From Vicinamibacterales bacterium (GTDB lineage: Bacteria; Acidobacteriota; Vicinamibacteria; Vicinamibacterales; UBA2999): a stretch of 64,000 nucleotides of DNA. The translations under genes were made by a program, and so were the position numbers. Location: NCBI GenBank assembly GCA_041394705.1, contig JAWKHS010000009.1, positions 62,001 to 126,000 of the forward strand, read 5' to 3'. The notes under the pieces are model-generated. The model was not told the DNA's origin. It did not search any database and was given only the letters and a program-made list of their open reading frames with translations. Positions 35,410 to 43,601 of this stretch are shown in pieces. How positions within the stretch are numbered: the stretch's first letter is position 1; every line of letters starts with the position of its first letter.

Positions 35410-37317
35410 TCACGGGAGCTCGAGCCGCGCCGGCATCGTGCCCAGGGGCAGCCGATCCGTGTACAGGCGCACGAACAGCCGCCCGCCGGCGAGGGCATCG
35501 CGCTCGCGCCCGCGCAGGGTCACCGCCCCCCGCGCCGCCCGCTGTCCCGCGCGCAGCAGGTGGGTCACGATCGGCCCGACGCGGTCGCCCTCGGCCCGGT
35601 GCAGCGCCAGCGCGATCACGGCGGCCGGACCCGCCTCCGCGGCGTCGAAGTCCAGCACACCCGTGGTCGGGTGGTAGACGAACGCCACGGTCGCCGAGCC
35701 GCCTTCGGCCGCCGCGCCCACCGCGGCCTTGAACGCCACGGGCGCCGGCGCGGCGCCGCCCACGAGCGGCGGCGTGCTGAACGGCGGACGGCGCGGCCGT
35801 GCCACCTGCTCCCAGGCGTAGGCGTACTCGAGCAGCGCCGGCTCGGTGAAGGCGCCGCCCAGGAGCTCGAAGCCGATGGGCAGCCCGTCGGCGGTGAAGC
35901 CGGCCGGCACCGCCAGCGCGGGCAGTCCCGTGGTGGCGCTCAACTGGCACGTCGTCCCGAGCTGCGGTTCGCCGATGAGGGCCGGCTTGCGGCGCAGCGT
36001 CGGATAGACCAGGGCCTGCAGCCGCTGCCCTTCCAGGGTGGCGAGCACGACCTCGCGCAGCGCGCGCCGCTTCACGAGCGCCTGCCGGTAGTGTTCGGTG
36101 TCGCGCCGCTCCGGCGTGTTGCGCAGCCGGAACGTCTGGTCGAGCGCGTCGTGGTGGAGGCCGCGGTCCAGGATCTCGCCGAGCGACGCCACGGGCGCCC
36201 CGGGATGCTTCAGGAGATACGCGGCCAGGTCGAACTTGAACTCGTCGGCGATTACGCTGCTGTCGCGCAGCAGGTCGTCGAGACCCGGCACGTCCGCGTC
36301 CACGACCTCGGCCCCCTCGGCCTTCATGGCGGCGAGCGCCTTGCGCACGATGTCGCCGACTTCGTCGTCCTCGGGCGCGTCGCCGAACAGCGAGCCGACG
36401 ATGCCCAGCCGGACGCCCTTGAGCGTCGCGCCGGCGAGCCCGTCGCGGTAGGAGCGCGGCACGTGCGCGGCCGCGCCGGCCGTGATCGGGTCGTCGCGAT
36501 CGGGCCCCACGGTCGCGTCGAGCATGATCGCCAGGTCCGTCACGGTGCGCGCGAGCGGACCGGCCACGTCCTGCGTGTCGGACAGCGGCATCACGCCCGT
36601 GCGGCTCGACAGGCCGCGCGTGGCGCGCAGGCCGACGAGGTTCTGGTTGGCCGACGGAATCCGGATCGACCCGCACGTGTCGCTGCCCATGCCCGCGGCG
36701 GCGAAGCTCGCGGCCACGGCCGCGCCGGTCCCGCCGCTCGACCCGCCGGGCAGGCGCTGCAAGTCGTAGGGGTTGCGGGTCTGGCCCGTGAGCGACGAGA
36801 TCGTCGTGATGCCGGCCGCCAGTTCGTGCATGGTGGTCTTGCCCAGGATCACGGCGCCGGCCGCCTTGAGCCGCGCCACCTGGAACGCGTCGGCCGTCGG
36901 CTGGAGCGTGGCGAGGGCCAGCGTGCCGCCCGAGGTGGGCATGCCGGCCGTGTCGTAGTTGTCCTTCACGAGCACCGGGATGCCGTGGAGCGGGCCTCGC
37001 GGCCCCTGGGCCGCGCGCTCGCGGTCGAGCGCGTCGGCCTCGGCCAGCGCCGCCGGGTTCAGCACGACGATGCTGTTCAGGGCCGGACCCGCCTGGTCGT
37101 ACGCCCGGATGCGCGCCAGGTACGCCTCGACGAGGCCCCGCGAGGTCACCCGCCCGTCCGTGAGCGCCGTCTGGAGCTCCGGAATGCCGCGCTCGTAGAC
37201 GTCGAAGAGCGGCGCCGGTGCCGGCGCTGGCCGGGGCACGCGCTGGGCGGCCAGTGGCGGGGCGATGAGGAAGGCCGCGGCGAGCGCGGCGGCGGCAGGT
37301 CGGAACGCCGGGGGCAT
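35410..37317 (-). CDS. Secreted amidase-signature family amidase
   Basis: 635 residues. Signal peptide 1-24 ending LAAQ. Amidase-signature catalytic residues: Lys in GIPVLVKDNYDT, Ser in LPGGSSGGTGAAVAA, and nucleophile Ser in GSDTCGSIRIPS. The normally glycine position before GSIR is Cys. A C-terminal region of about 120 residues beyond the amidase domain is beta-rich (VAFVYHPTTGVLDFDAAEAG). Relatives hydrolyse small amides or peptide amides; substrate unknown. The ATG at 37317 lies eight bases after TACAAT. It is divergent from the thioredoxin gene and 64 bases downstream of the kinase start. Confidence 0.9.
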   Translation of the reverse strand: MPPAFRPAAAALAAAFLIAPPLAAQRVPRPAPAPAPLFDVYERGIPELQTALTDGRVTSRGLVEAYLARIRAYDQAGPALNSIVVLNPAALAEADALDRERAAQGPRGPLHGIPVLVKDNYDTAGMPTSGGTLALATLQPTADAFQVARLKAAGAVILGKTTMHELAAGITTISSLTGQTRNPYDLQRLPGGSSGGTGAAVAASFAAAGMGSDTCGSIRIPSANQNLVGLRATRGLSSRTGVMPLSDTQDVAGPLARTVTDLAIMLDATVGPDRDDPITAGAAAHVPRSYRDGLAGATLKGVRLGIVGSLFGDAPEDDEVGDIVRKALAAMKAEGAEVVDADVPGLDDLLRDSSVIADEFKFDLAAYLLKHPGAPVASLGEILDRGLHHDALDQTFRLRNTPERRDTEHYRQALVKRRALREVVLATLEGQRLQALVYPTLRRKPALIGEPQLGTTCQLSATTGLPALAVPAGFTADGLPIGFELLGGAFTEPALLEYAYAWEQVARPRRPPFSTPPLVGGAAPAPVAFKAAVGAAAEGGSATVAFVYHPTTGVLDFDAAEAGPAAVIALALHRAEGDRVGPIVTHLLRAGQRAARGAVTLRGRERDALAGGRLFVRLYTDRLPLGTMPARLELP

Positions 37318-37325
37318 GAGGGGAG

Positions 37326-37331
37326 ATTGTA
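37326..37331 (-). promoter_or_regulatory. -10-like TACAAT of the amidase gene
   Basis: TACAAT on the minus strand, eight bases before the ATG at 37317; five of six consensus matches. Confidence 0.45.
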
Positions 37332-37476
37332 CCGACTGCGCGATGCGCGGAGGGACAACGCGCGGGCTCGCCCCGCGGAGAAACCCGCGGGACGCCGGAC
37401 GGCGGGGCCGCCGGGGGGCTCAGCGCGTCAGACCGCTGGTGGCACGCCTGCTGCGTGCGAGGATATTGAGGTTGTC

Positions 37477-37893
37477 ATGGTCAGAACCTGTCCGGCCTGC
37501 CGCCGCGGAAATCGCATCCCTGCCCGTCACCTGGCCGACCAGGGCCGCTGCGGCGCCTGCCACGCGGTCCTGCCGGCGGTCGCCGCGCCGCTCGAGGTGG
37601 ACGCGACCGGGTTCGACGAGATCGTCGCGGGCGCCACGGTGCCCGTCCTCGTCGACTTCTGGGCGCCCTGGTGTGGGCCCTGCCGGATGGCGGCCCCGGC
37701 CGTGGCCGACGTGGCCGCATCCGCCGCGGGGCGCGCCCTGGTCCTGAAAGTCAACACCGACGAGCATCCCGAGGTCGCTGCCCGCTTCGGCGTTCGCGGC
37801 ATCCCGAACTTCGTGGTGCTGCGCGGCGGGACGGTCGCGCACCAGCAGGCCGGCGTTGTCGGCGCCGACGTGATGTTGCGGTGGTTGGCGTAG
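37477..37893 (+). CDS. trxC: Thioredoxin 2-type protein (TrxC-like)
   Basis: 138 residues. An N-terminal zinc ribbon has Cys5, Cys8, Cys25 and Cys28 (CPAC and CGAC), then a thioredoxin domain with active site WCGPC at 65-69, FGVRGIPNFVVLRGG with the cis-proline, and a final helix. This is the TrxC layout: a cytoplasmic disulfide reductase with zinc-dependent regulation by oxidation. The 25 bases before the ATG are relatively AT-rich (GGATATTGAGGTTGTC), which could include a -10 element; no clear Shine-Dalgarno. A hairpin follows 7 bases after the stop. Confidence 0.92.
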   Translation: MVRTCPACRRGNRIPARHLADQGRCGACHAVLPAVAAPLEVDATGFDEIVAGATVPVLVDFWAPWCGPCRMAAPAVADVAASAAGRALVLKVNTDEHPEVAARFGVRGIPNFVVLRGGTVAHQQAGVVGADVMLRWLA

Positions 37894-37900
37894 GGCAGGT

Positions 37901-37921
37901 GCCCCGAGTGACGCACGGGGC
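37901..37921 (+). terminator. Hairpin after the thioredoxin gene
   Basis: GCCCCG and CGGGGC form a 6-bp stem with a 9-base loop immediately after the stop. It is short and lacks a T-run, so it is only a possible terminator. The following 200 bases up to the transporter start hold no gene. Confidence 0.4.
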
Positions 37922-38119
37922 GGACGGCAAAGGTGGACAACGGCACGATCCAGCGCCCACGATGCCCCCTCCAGGTTCGCGGGACCGAAGTCGCGCCGTT
38001 GCCTCCACCTCGGTAGACGGAACCAACGTCGCAGATTTTTGGTGCGCCCCGCCGGCGCGCCTCGCGCCCCCTGACGAGCCTGGGCTCCCGCTCGGCGTCG
38101 TGCGGCCGTCCCTGCCCAG

Positions 38120-39010
38120 ATGAGGTCCCCCAGGGCGAGCGCCCTACGGACGCTCGTCGCGTTCGCCGTGATCTACCTGGGGTGGGGCTCCACCTTTCTG
38201 GCCGTCAGGGTAGCCGTGACGTCCATCCCGCCGCTCCTGGTCGGCGCCAGCCGCAACCTCGTGGCCGGCAGCCTCCTCGTCGGCGCCGGGCTCCTGTCGG
38301 GGGCCGGACGCCCCTCGGCCGCGGCGGCGGGCCGGGCGCTCACGATTGGCGTCCTGATGTTCGTCGCCAACCACGGCGCGATCGCCTGGGCGTCCACCCG
38401 CAACCCCTCGGGCATCACGGCCCTGCTCGTCGCCACCATCCCGCTCTGGATCCTTGTGTTCGAATGGCGCCGCGGCGACACGGCGCGGCCCCCGGTCCGG
38501 GCCATCGTCGGGCTCGGGCTGGGGTTCGCCGGATCGCTCCTGCTCCTGTGGCCGAGCGCGGGCGGCACCCGGCTCGATCCGCTCGCCTCCGTGGTGACCG
38601 GCCTGGCCGCGATCTCGTGGGCCGCCGGCACGCTGACCGCGCGCCATGCCCACCTGTCGGAGTCCGTCGCCCTGGCCACGGGGCTGCCGATGCTGCTCGG
38701 CGGCACGGTGCTGGCCGCGGCCTCGGCGGCCGCCGGCGAGTGGTCCGGTCTCCGCCTGGCCGCGATCCGCCCCGAGTCGGGCGCCTCGCTGGCCTATCTG
38801 ATCGTCGTCGGATCGCTCGCGGGGTTCAGCGCCTACCTCTACCTGCTGCGGACGATGCCGGCGTCACGGGTCGTGACCTACGCCTACGTCAACCCCGTCG
38901 TCGCGCTGGCGCTCGGCGCATGGCTGGGCGGCGAGTCCCTGGACCCGGGGACGTTGGCCGCGGCGGCCGTGAGTCTCGCCGGCGTCTATCTGTCAGTGTC
39001 GAGCCGATGA
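38120..39010 (+). CDS. EamA/DMT-family transporter (YedA-like)
   Basis: 296 residues with ten membrane helices in two EamA halves (about 10-140 and 150-290). Characteristic pieces are YLGWGSTFLAVRVAV, FVANHGAIAWASTRNPSGITALLVATIPLW, the RTMPASRVVTYAYVNPVVALALGAWLGGE signature and a terminal GVYLSV. DMT proteins export small metabolites or amino acids; the substrate is not predictable. The ATG at 38120 begins the first helix. Its 3' end overlaps by 18 bases the convergent BNR-protein gene. Confidence 0.9.
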   Translation: MRSPRASALRTLVAFAVIYLGWGSTFLAVRVAVTSIPPLLVGASRNLVAGSLLVGAGLLSGAGRPSAAAAGRALTIGVLMFVANHGAIAWASTRNPSGITALLVATIPLWILVFEWRRGDTARPPVRAIVGLGLGFAGSLLLLWPSAGGTRLDPLASVVTGLAAISWAAGTLTARHAHLSESVALATGLPMLLGGTVLAAASAAAGEWSGLRLAAIRPESGASLAYLIVVGSLAGFSAYLYLLRTMPASRVVTYAYVNPVVALALGAWLGGESLDPGTLAAAAVSLAGVYLSVSSR

Positions 39011-40204
39011 CCTGGACGGCAGGGCGAGACGCGCGGTCCTGACCGTGCCGTCGCGCCAGGCCACGATCGCCTGGTCCCCGGAGCGCGCCAGCATCGGCAC
39101 GCCGGTCGCGCGCCCGCTCGAGGCCGGCGCCACGACGATGGCCGGCTCGACGCCCGCCGGCGTGACCTCGCGCACGCGCACCTCGCCGGTGCCCGTGCCC
39201 GTGCGTTCGAGCCAGCTGACGAGCGCCCGGTCGCGATCCAGCAGCAGCACGTCCGCCCACCCCGCCGGGGTGCCGTCGTCCACGCGCACGGGCGCTCCGA
39301 AGCTGGCGCCCGCGTCGGTCGAGAACGCCACCGTGACCCGCGGACGATCGCCCGCGGCCGTGAACCACGCCACGGCGGCATCGCGCTCGCGCGCCGCCAC
39401 GGCGGGGCCGTTGGTGGGACACGCGGCGATCACCCAGCCATCGCGGTGGACGGGCGCCGGGGGCGTCCAGCGGCCGCCGACCTTCCGGACGATCGAAATG
39501 TCGCGGATCTCGCCGGGCAGGTGATCGCGATACACGGCGATCGGGCCTTCGGACGTGATCGCCATGTCGGTGCTGCAGCACGAGCACACGTCGGGGTCGA
39601 TCACCTCGCGCGTGCCGGCGCGCCCGGCCTCGTCGAAGCGGACCGCGCCGAGCGTCTTCACGGCATGGGCCTCGTCCACCGTGCCGTCGTCGGGCGCCAG
39701 CGGCGTCAGGAACACCGCGTCGAGGCCGCGCGCGGACGGCGCGAAGGTGAGGAAGCCGGCGTAATCCGACACGTTGGCGAAGCCTTCCTCGAAGGCCGTG
39801 GCCCACGTCCGTCCGTCGTCGGCGGAGGTGGCGACGCGGATGCCGTACCCGTAGCTGCCCTGCGCCTTGCCCGTGTGCACCAGCCAGTGCGCGAAGAGGC
39901 GGCCGTCGGCGGCGGCCGTGAACGACGGATGGTCGATCCAGTTCACGAACCAGTCGCGGCCCTCGGCGATCGTGACCGGCGCGCTCCACCGGCCGCCGTC
40001 GAGCCGCGAGAAGCGCAGCACCTGCGCGCCAGACGCCGACGGCTCCATCCACGTCAGGTACGTGCGCCCGTCGGCGGCCGTGGTCAACGCGTAGTTGGCG
40101 CTGCCGGCCCCGGCCGGCGACGGCAGGACTTCCACGGGACCCGCCGCCCGGACGGCCCCCACCAGGGCCACGGCGGCCGCCGCAATCGCGAATGGACGAC
40201 GCAT
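38993..40204 (-). CDS. Secreted BNR/sialidase-fold protein
   Basis: 403 residues. Signal peptide 1-20 (MRRPFAIAAAAVALVGAVRA). The mature protein is a sialidase-like propeller with Asp-box segments: ATSADDGRTWATAFEE and AFSTDAGASFGAPVRV (S/T-x-D-x-G-x-S/T-W/F pattern). It also has a CSCCSTDM cluster, a possible metal site, around residue 215. The Arg triad of true sialidases is not evident, so exo-sialidase activity is doubtful. It is the second BNR protein in the window, but this one is exported. CACAAT lies five bases before the ATG. Overlaps the EamA gene end to end by 18 bases. Confidence 0.82.
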   Translation of the reverse strand: MRRPFAIAAAAVALVGAVRAAGPVEVLPSPAGAGSANYALTTAADGRTYLTWMEPSASGAQVLRFSRLDGGRWSAPVTIAEGRDWFVNWIDHPSFTAAADGRLFAHWLVHTGKAQGSYGYGIRVATSADDGRTWATAFEEGFANVSDYAGFLTFAPSARGLDAVFLTPLAPDDGTVDEAHAVKTLGAVRFDEAGRAGTREVIDPDVCSCCSTDMAITSEGPIAVYRDHLPGEIRDISIVRKVGGRWTPPAPVHRDGWVIAACPTNGPAVAARERDAAVAWFTAAGDRPRVTVAFSTDAGASFGAPVRVDDGTPAGWADVLLLDRDRALVSWLERTGTGTGEVRVREVTPAGVEPAIVVAPASSGRATGVPMLARSGDQAIVAWRDGTVRTARLALPSRSSARH

Positions 40205-40349
40205 GAGGCATTGTGCCCCAGGTCCGTTCCCGACGCCGGGGCGGCCTGCCGGTCGCAAGGTAGGATGGCGCCATGATGCCCCGGCGAACGGCCCCGCCCC
40301 GCGCGCGTGCGACCGGCGCGTGCCCGGTGGGGCGTGCGGACCACGGCCC

Positions 40350-41135
40350 ATGACGACGTCCGGGGAGTGGAACGCGGACGCCTATCACCGGGTGTCGTCC
40401 CCACAGACGACCTGGGGCGAAAAAGTACTGGCGCGGCTGGCGCTCGCCGGCGACGAGCGCGCCATCGATGCCGGATGCGGCAGCGGCCGGCTCACGGCGT
40501 CGCTGGCGGCGCGGCTGCCGAACGGGCACGTCCTGGCGATCGATCGCTCCGCGAACATGCTGGCGGTGGCGCGGACGAACCTCCGGCCGGTATTCGGGCG
40601 GCGGGTGTCGTACGTGCGCGCCGCGCTGCCGCTCGTGCCCGTGCAGGGCTGGGCCGACGTCGTCTTCAGCACGGCGACGTTCCACTGGATCGACGATCAT
40701 GCGGCCCTCTTCGCGCACCTCTTCGCCGCGCTCGCGCCGGGTGGGCGGCTGCACGCGCAGTGCGGGGGCGGTCCCAATCTGGCGCGCGCGCACGCCCTGG
40801 CCGAGGACGTGATGCAGCGCCCGGCGTTCGCCCCCTTCTTCACCGGCTGGACCGGCGTGTGGCGGTTCGCCTCGGCGGAGGACACGAGCGACCGGCTCCG
40901 CGCCGCTGGCTTTCAGGACGTGCGCACGGACCTCGAAGAGGCCCCGACGACGCTGGCCACGGCCGACGACTACCGCGCCTTCGTGACGACCGTCATCTAC
41001 CATCCGCACCTGGCGCGGCTGCCGCTGGATCGCCACGGCCCGTTCATCGACGAGATCACGGCGCTGGCCGCGGAGGGCACGCCGCCCTTCACCCTCGACT
41101 ACTGGCGCCTGAACATGACCGCCCGGCGCCCCTGA
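40350..41135 (+). CDS. Class I SAM-dependent methyltransferase (trans-aconitate-type)
   Basis: 261 residues, no signal peptide. Motif I AIDAGCGSGRLTASLA, acidic end of strand 2 VLAIDRSANML, motif IV region VVFSTATFHWIDDHAALF and APGGRLHAQCGGG. The FHWIxD phrase is typical of the Tam (trans-aconitate methyltransferase) and related small-molecule methyltransferases. The start MTTSGEWNADAYHRV is the usual beginning of this family. Substrate unknown. The 21-bp hairpin repeat array begins 30 bases after its stop codon. Confidence 0.85.
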   Translation: MTTSGEWNADAYHRVSSPQTTWGEKVLARLALAGDERAIDAGCGSGRLTASLAARLPNGHVLAIDRSANMLAVARTNLRPVFGRRVSYVRAALPLVPVQGWADVVFSTATFHWIDDHAALFAHLFAALAPGGRLHAQCGGGPNLARAHALAEDVMQRPAFAPFFTGWTGVWRFASAEDTSDRLRAAGFQDVRTDLEEAPTTLATADDYRAFVTTVIYHPHLARLPLDRHGPFIDEITALAAEGTPPFTLDYWRLNMTARRP

Positions 41136-41165
41136 GCGGAGCCCGAGCGCGACGGCACGCCCTTG

Positions 41166-41300
41166 GCGGGCGGACCCGCGTCCTGTGCGGGCGGACCCGC
41201 GTTCTGTGCGGGCGGACCCGCCTTCTGTGCGGGCGGACCCGCGTTCTGTGCGGGCGGACCCGCGTTCTGTGCGGGCGGACCCGCGTTCTGTGCGGGCGGC
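41166..41300. repeat. Tandem array of a 21-bp hairpin-forming repeat
   Basis: Six full copies of GCGGGCGGACCCGCGTTCTGT plus a 9-base partial copy. Copy 1 and copy 3 each differ by one base; copies 2, 4, 5 and 6 are identical. Within every unit GCGGG-CGGA-CCCGC makes a 5-bp stem with a 4-base loop, so the RNA would be a row of small hairpins. It lies between two same-strand genes, 30 bases after the methyltransferase stop and 54 bases before the next start. The unit is a multiple of three, so the array is open in frame with the downstream gene, but the signal peptide there begins after it. Confidence 0.9.
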
Positions 41301-41354
41301 TACAGGCAGCGGCGCGCCACGCCGACAAGACGATCGCTCCCGGAGTCACACCAC

Positions 41355-42461
41355 ATGAGGCCACTGCGCACCGCCATCACCGTCCTCGCCCTGGCCGTCT
41401 GCACGGCGTCTCATGGTCTGGCACAGACCCAGCGCGGCACCGTCACGGGTCGGGTCACGGACGGGTCGGGCGGCGCGCTTCCCGGGACCACCGTCACCTT
41501 CCAGGCCGGCGATCCGCGGGCCGTGCCCGTGGCCACGGTGACCGACGAGGTCGGCCAGTATCTGTCCCCGCCGCTCCCGCCCGGCACCTACGCCGTGACG
41601 GTCGAGCTCTCGGGATTCGCGCCGGACGCCCGGCGCGGCGTGGTGGTCCGTGAGGGCGACGTCATCGTGCTGGAACATTCGCTCACGGTGGCCGCGGTCA
41701 CCGAGTCGGTGGAGGTCGTGGCCACCGCGCCCGTCGCGCCGCCGCCGGTGCCGCCCCTGACGCTCGAGCCGCCGGTCGCCCCCAAGGTCGTGCCGGTGCC
41801 GAAGGAGCTCCTGGCCTCGGTCTGCGGTCCGGGCCGCCCGGTCGACAGCCCGCTGTCGATCGGCCGCCTGCTGGCGGCGCGCGACGAGCCCAGGCGCTCC
41901 ATCTTCGGCAACGGCGACGTGCTGGTGCTGGACGTGGGCACCGACATCGGGCTGGTACCCGGACAGAACCTGGTCGTCCGCCGCCGTTTCCGCATCGGCG
42001 ACAAGTCCCTCTCCCTGGCGCATGCCGAGTTCGGCGAGCAGACGGCCGGCCTGGTGCAGGTGGTCGAGACGAGCCCGCTGACATCGATCGCGGTCGTCGT
42101 CTACACGTGCGGAGAGCTCTTCGCCGGCGACGCGGTGGAGCCGTTCGACGCCCTGCCGGTGCTGACCGCGGCGGCCACGGGCGCGCCGCGCTATGACGAC
42201 CCCGCGCACATCGTGCTCGGCGAGCACGGACAGACGCTGGGCGCCGCGCGCCAGCTCATGGTCATCGACCGCGGCACGGCGCAGGGCGCGGCCCGGGGGC
42301 AGCGGCTCACGGTGTTCCGTCGCGCGCTGGGCGATCGCGGTCCGGTGCAGGCGATCGCGGACGCCGTCATCGTCGCCGTGCGGCCAGACTCGGCCACGAT
42401 CCGCATCGAGCGGACGCGCGATGCCGTGAGCGTCGGCGACTACGTCGCCCTGCATCGCTAG
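41355..42461 (+). CDS. Secreted CnaB-like domain protein with FlgT-C-like tail
   Basis: 368 residues. Signal peptide 1-24 (MRPLRTAITVLALAVCTASHGLAQ). Residues 28-110 form a carboxypeptidase-regulatory/CnaB domain (GTVTGRVTDGSGGALPGTTV, PLPPGTYAVTVELSGF) like the N-terminus of the Oar-like receptor, but no barrel follows. After a Pro/Val-rich linker (VAPPPVPPLTLEPPVAP) come two beta-rich repeats with DVGTDIGLVPGQNLVVRR and VIDRGTAQGAARGQRLTVFRR, ending VSVGDYVAL, resembling the C-terminal domain of FlgT. It is likely periplasmic or outer-membrane attached. The ATG is preceded by CCCGGAG. The repeat array lies just upstream. Confidence 0.78.
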   Translation: MRPLRTAITVLALAVCTASHGLAQTQRGTVTGRVTDGSGGALPGTTVTFQAGDPRAVPVATVTDEVGQYLSPPLPPGTYAVTVELSGFAPDARRGVVVREGDVIVLEHSLTVAAVTESVEVVATAPVAPPPVPPLTLEPPVAPKVVPVPKELLASVCGPGRPVDSPLSIGRLLAARDEPRRSIFGNGDVLVLDVGTDIGLVPGQNLVVRRRFRIGDKSLSLAHAEFGEQTAGLVQVVETSPLTSIAVVVYTCGELFAGDAVEPFDALPVLTAAATGAPRYDDPAHIVLGEHGQTLGAARQLMVIDRGTAQGAARGQRLTVFRRALGDRGPVQAIADAVIVAVRPDSATIRIERTRDAVSVGDYVALHR

Positions 42462-42574
42462 CGGGCCCGCCGCCTCCGGCCGCATCAGTCATCGACCCGG
42501 GCCAGGGTGCCACCCCCAGGCAGCGGCCCGAGGGGCCGCCAGCCAGGGACGCCGCCGTGGCGTCTAGAGTGGAC

Positions 42575-43516
42575 ATGCCCGGCTCCGCCCGCCCGTCGCG
42601 CCGCCGCGTCCTCGCCTGGCCGGCCGTCCTCCTCGCCCACCGCGCGCTGGCGGCGCGGGCGCCGACCATCCAGACTGTGGGCGGAGGCACGCACATGAAC
42701 ACCCGGCCCATCCCGTCGAGCGGCGAGGCCCTGCCAGTCGTCGGCGTGGGCACCTACGTCGGATTCGACGTGGCGCCCGGCAGCGAGCGCTACGCCGCGC
42801 TGCCCGGCGTCCTCGAGGCGCTGCTCGGGGCTGGTGGCACCGTGGTCGACAGCTCGCCGATGTACGGACGCGCCGAACGCACCACGGGCGAGCTCCTGGC
42901 GGCGAGGTCGCCCAGGCCGCCGGTGTTCCTGGCGACGAAGGTGTGGACGTCGGGCCGCGAAGCCGGCATCGCGCAGATGGAGGCTTCGTTCAGGCTCCTG
43001 CAGACGCGCCGCATCGACCTCATGCAGGTGCACAACCTCGTGGACTGGCAGACGCACCTGCCCACGCTGCGCCGGTGGAAGGACGAGGGCCGCCTGCGCT
43101 ACGTCGGCATCTCGCACTACACGCCCTCGGCGTACGACGCGGTGGAGGCCGTGCTGCGCGCCGAGCGCCTGGACTTCCTGCAGATCAACTACGCCGTGGA
43201 CGATCGCGCCGCCGAAGCGCGCCTGCTCCCGTTGGCGCGCGATCGAGGCGTCGCGGTGCTGGTGAACCGGCCCTTCGGCGGAGGCGACCTCCTCGGGCGC
43301 CTTCGCGGCGCACCCCTGCCAGGGTGGGCGGGGGACGTCGGCGCGTCGAGCTGGGCGCAGCTCGCGCTCAAGTTCGTCCTGGCGCATCCAGCCGTCACCT
43401 GCGCCATTCCCGGCACGGGCAACCCGCGCAACATGGCCGACAACGCCGCGGCCGGCAGCGGGCCGCTCCTGACGGAGCGCCAGCGCCGGGACCTCATCAG
43501 CGCGGTCGGTCGCTGA
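42575..43516 (+). CDS. Tat-exported aldo/keto reductase
   Basis: 313 residues from the ATG at 42575; upstream in-frame GTGs would add up to six residues. The N-terminus has a twin-arginine-like motif (SRRRVLAWPAVLL), suggesting Tat export. The AKR barrel tetrad is present: Asp and Tyr in VVDSSPMYGRAE, Lys in FLATKVWT, His in IDLMQVHNLVDW; the nucleotide segment is CAIPGTGNPRNM. NAD(P)H-dependent reduction outside the cytoplasm would be unusual, so the cofactor may be carried bound. TAGAGT ends four bases before the ATG. It is followed by an AT-rich region with an inverted repeat before the methionine genes. Confidence 0.8.
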   Translation: MPGSARPSRRRVLAWPAVLLAHRALAARAPTIQTVGGGTHMNTRPIPSSGEALPVVGVGTYVGFDVAPGSERYAALPGVLEALLGAGGTVVDSSPMYGRAERTTGELLAARSPRPPVFLATKVWTSGREAGIAQMEASFRLLQTRRIDLMQVHNLVDWQTHLPTLRRWKDEGRLRYVGISHYTPSAYDAVEAVLRAERLDFLQINYAVDDRAAEARLLPLARDRGVAVLVNRPFGGGDLLGRLRGAPLPGWAGDVGASSWAQLALKFVLAHPAVTCAIPGTGNPRNMADNAAAGSGPLLTERQRRDLISAVGR

Positions 43517-43539
43517 GCGCGGAGCGAGGGCGGCCTACT

Positions 43540-43561
43540 CACATCTACGAATATAGATGTG
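43540..43561. promoter_or_regulatory. Perfect inverted repeat upstream of the methionine genes
   Basis: CACATCTA-CGAATA-TAGATGTG: 8-base perfect arms and a 6-base centre in an AT-rich island of about 45 bases, 40 bases before the start of the MetX-homoserine dehydrogenase gene. TATTAG at 43572-43577 could be the -10 element. It looks like an operator for a dimeric regulator; the sequence is not the MetJ box (AGACGTCT). The regulator is not identified. Confidence 0.55.
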
Positions 43562-43601
43562 TTGCTTCATGTATTAGCCTGACGCGGTCCGCCACCGCGC
43601 G

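Noticed and set aside
41166..41300. CRISPR array
   Set aside because: The repeats are directly tandem with no spacers and no cas genes nearby.
41163..41354. Translation of the 21-bp repeats as GPAFCAG heptads joined to the CnaB protein
   Set aside because: The signal peptide of the CnaB protein begins after the array and has its own ribosome-binding site; a Cys-rich leader before a signal peptide is implausible.
43517..43601. SAM riboswitch before the methionine genes
   Set aside because: The gap is only 85 bases and contains one simple inverted repeat, too little for a known SAM-riboswitch fold.
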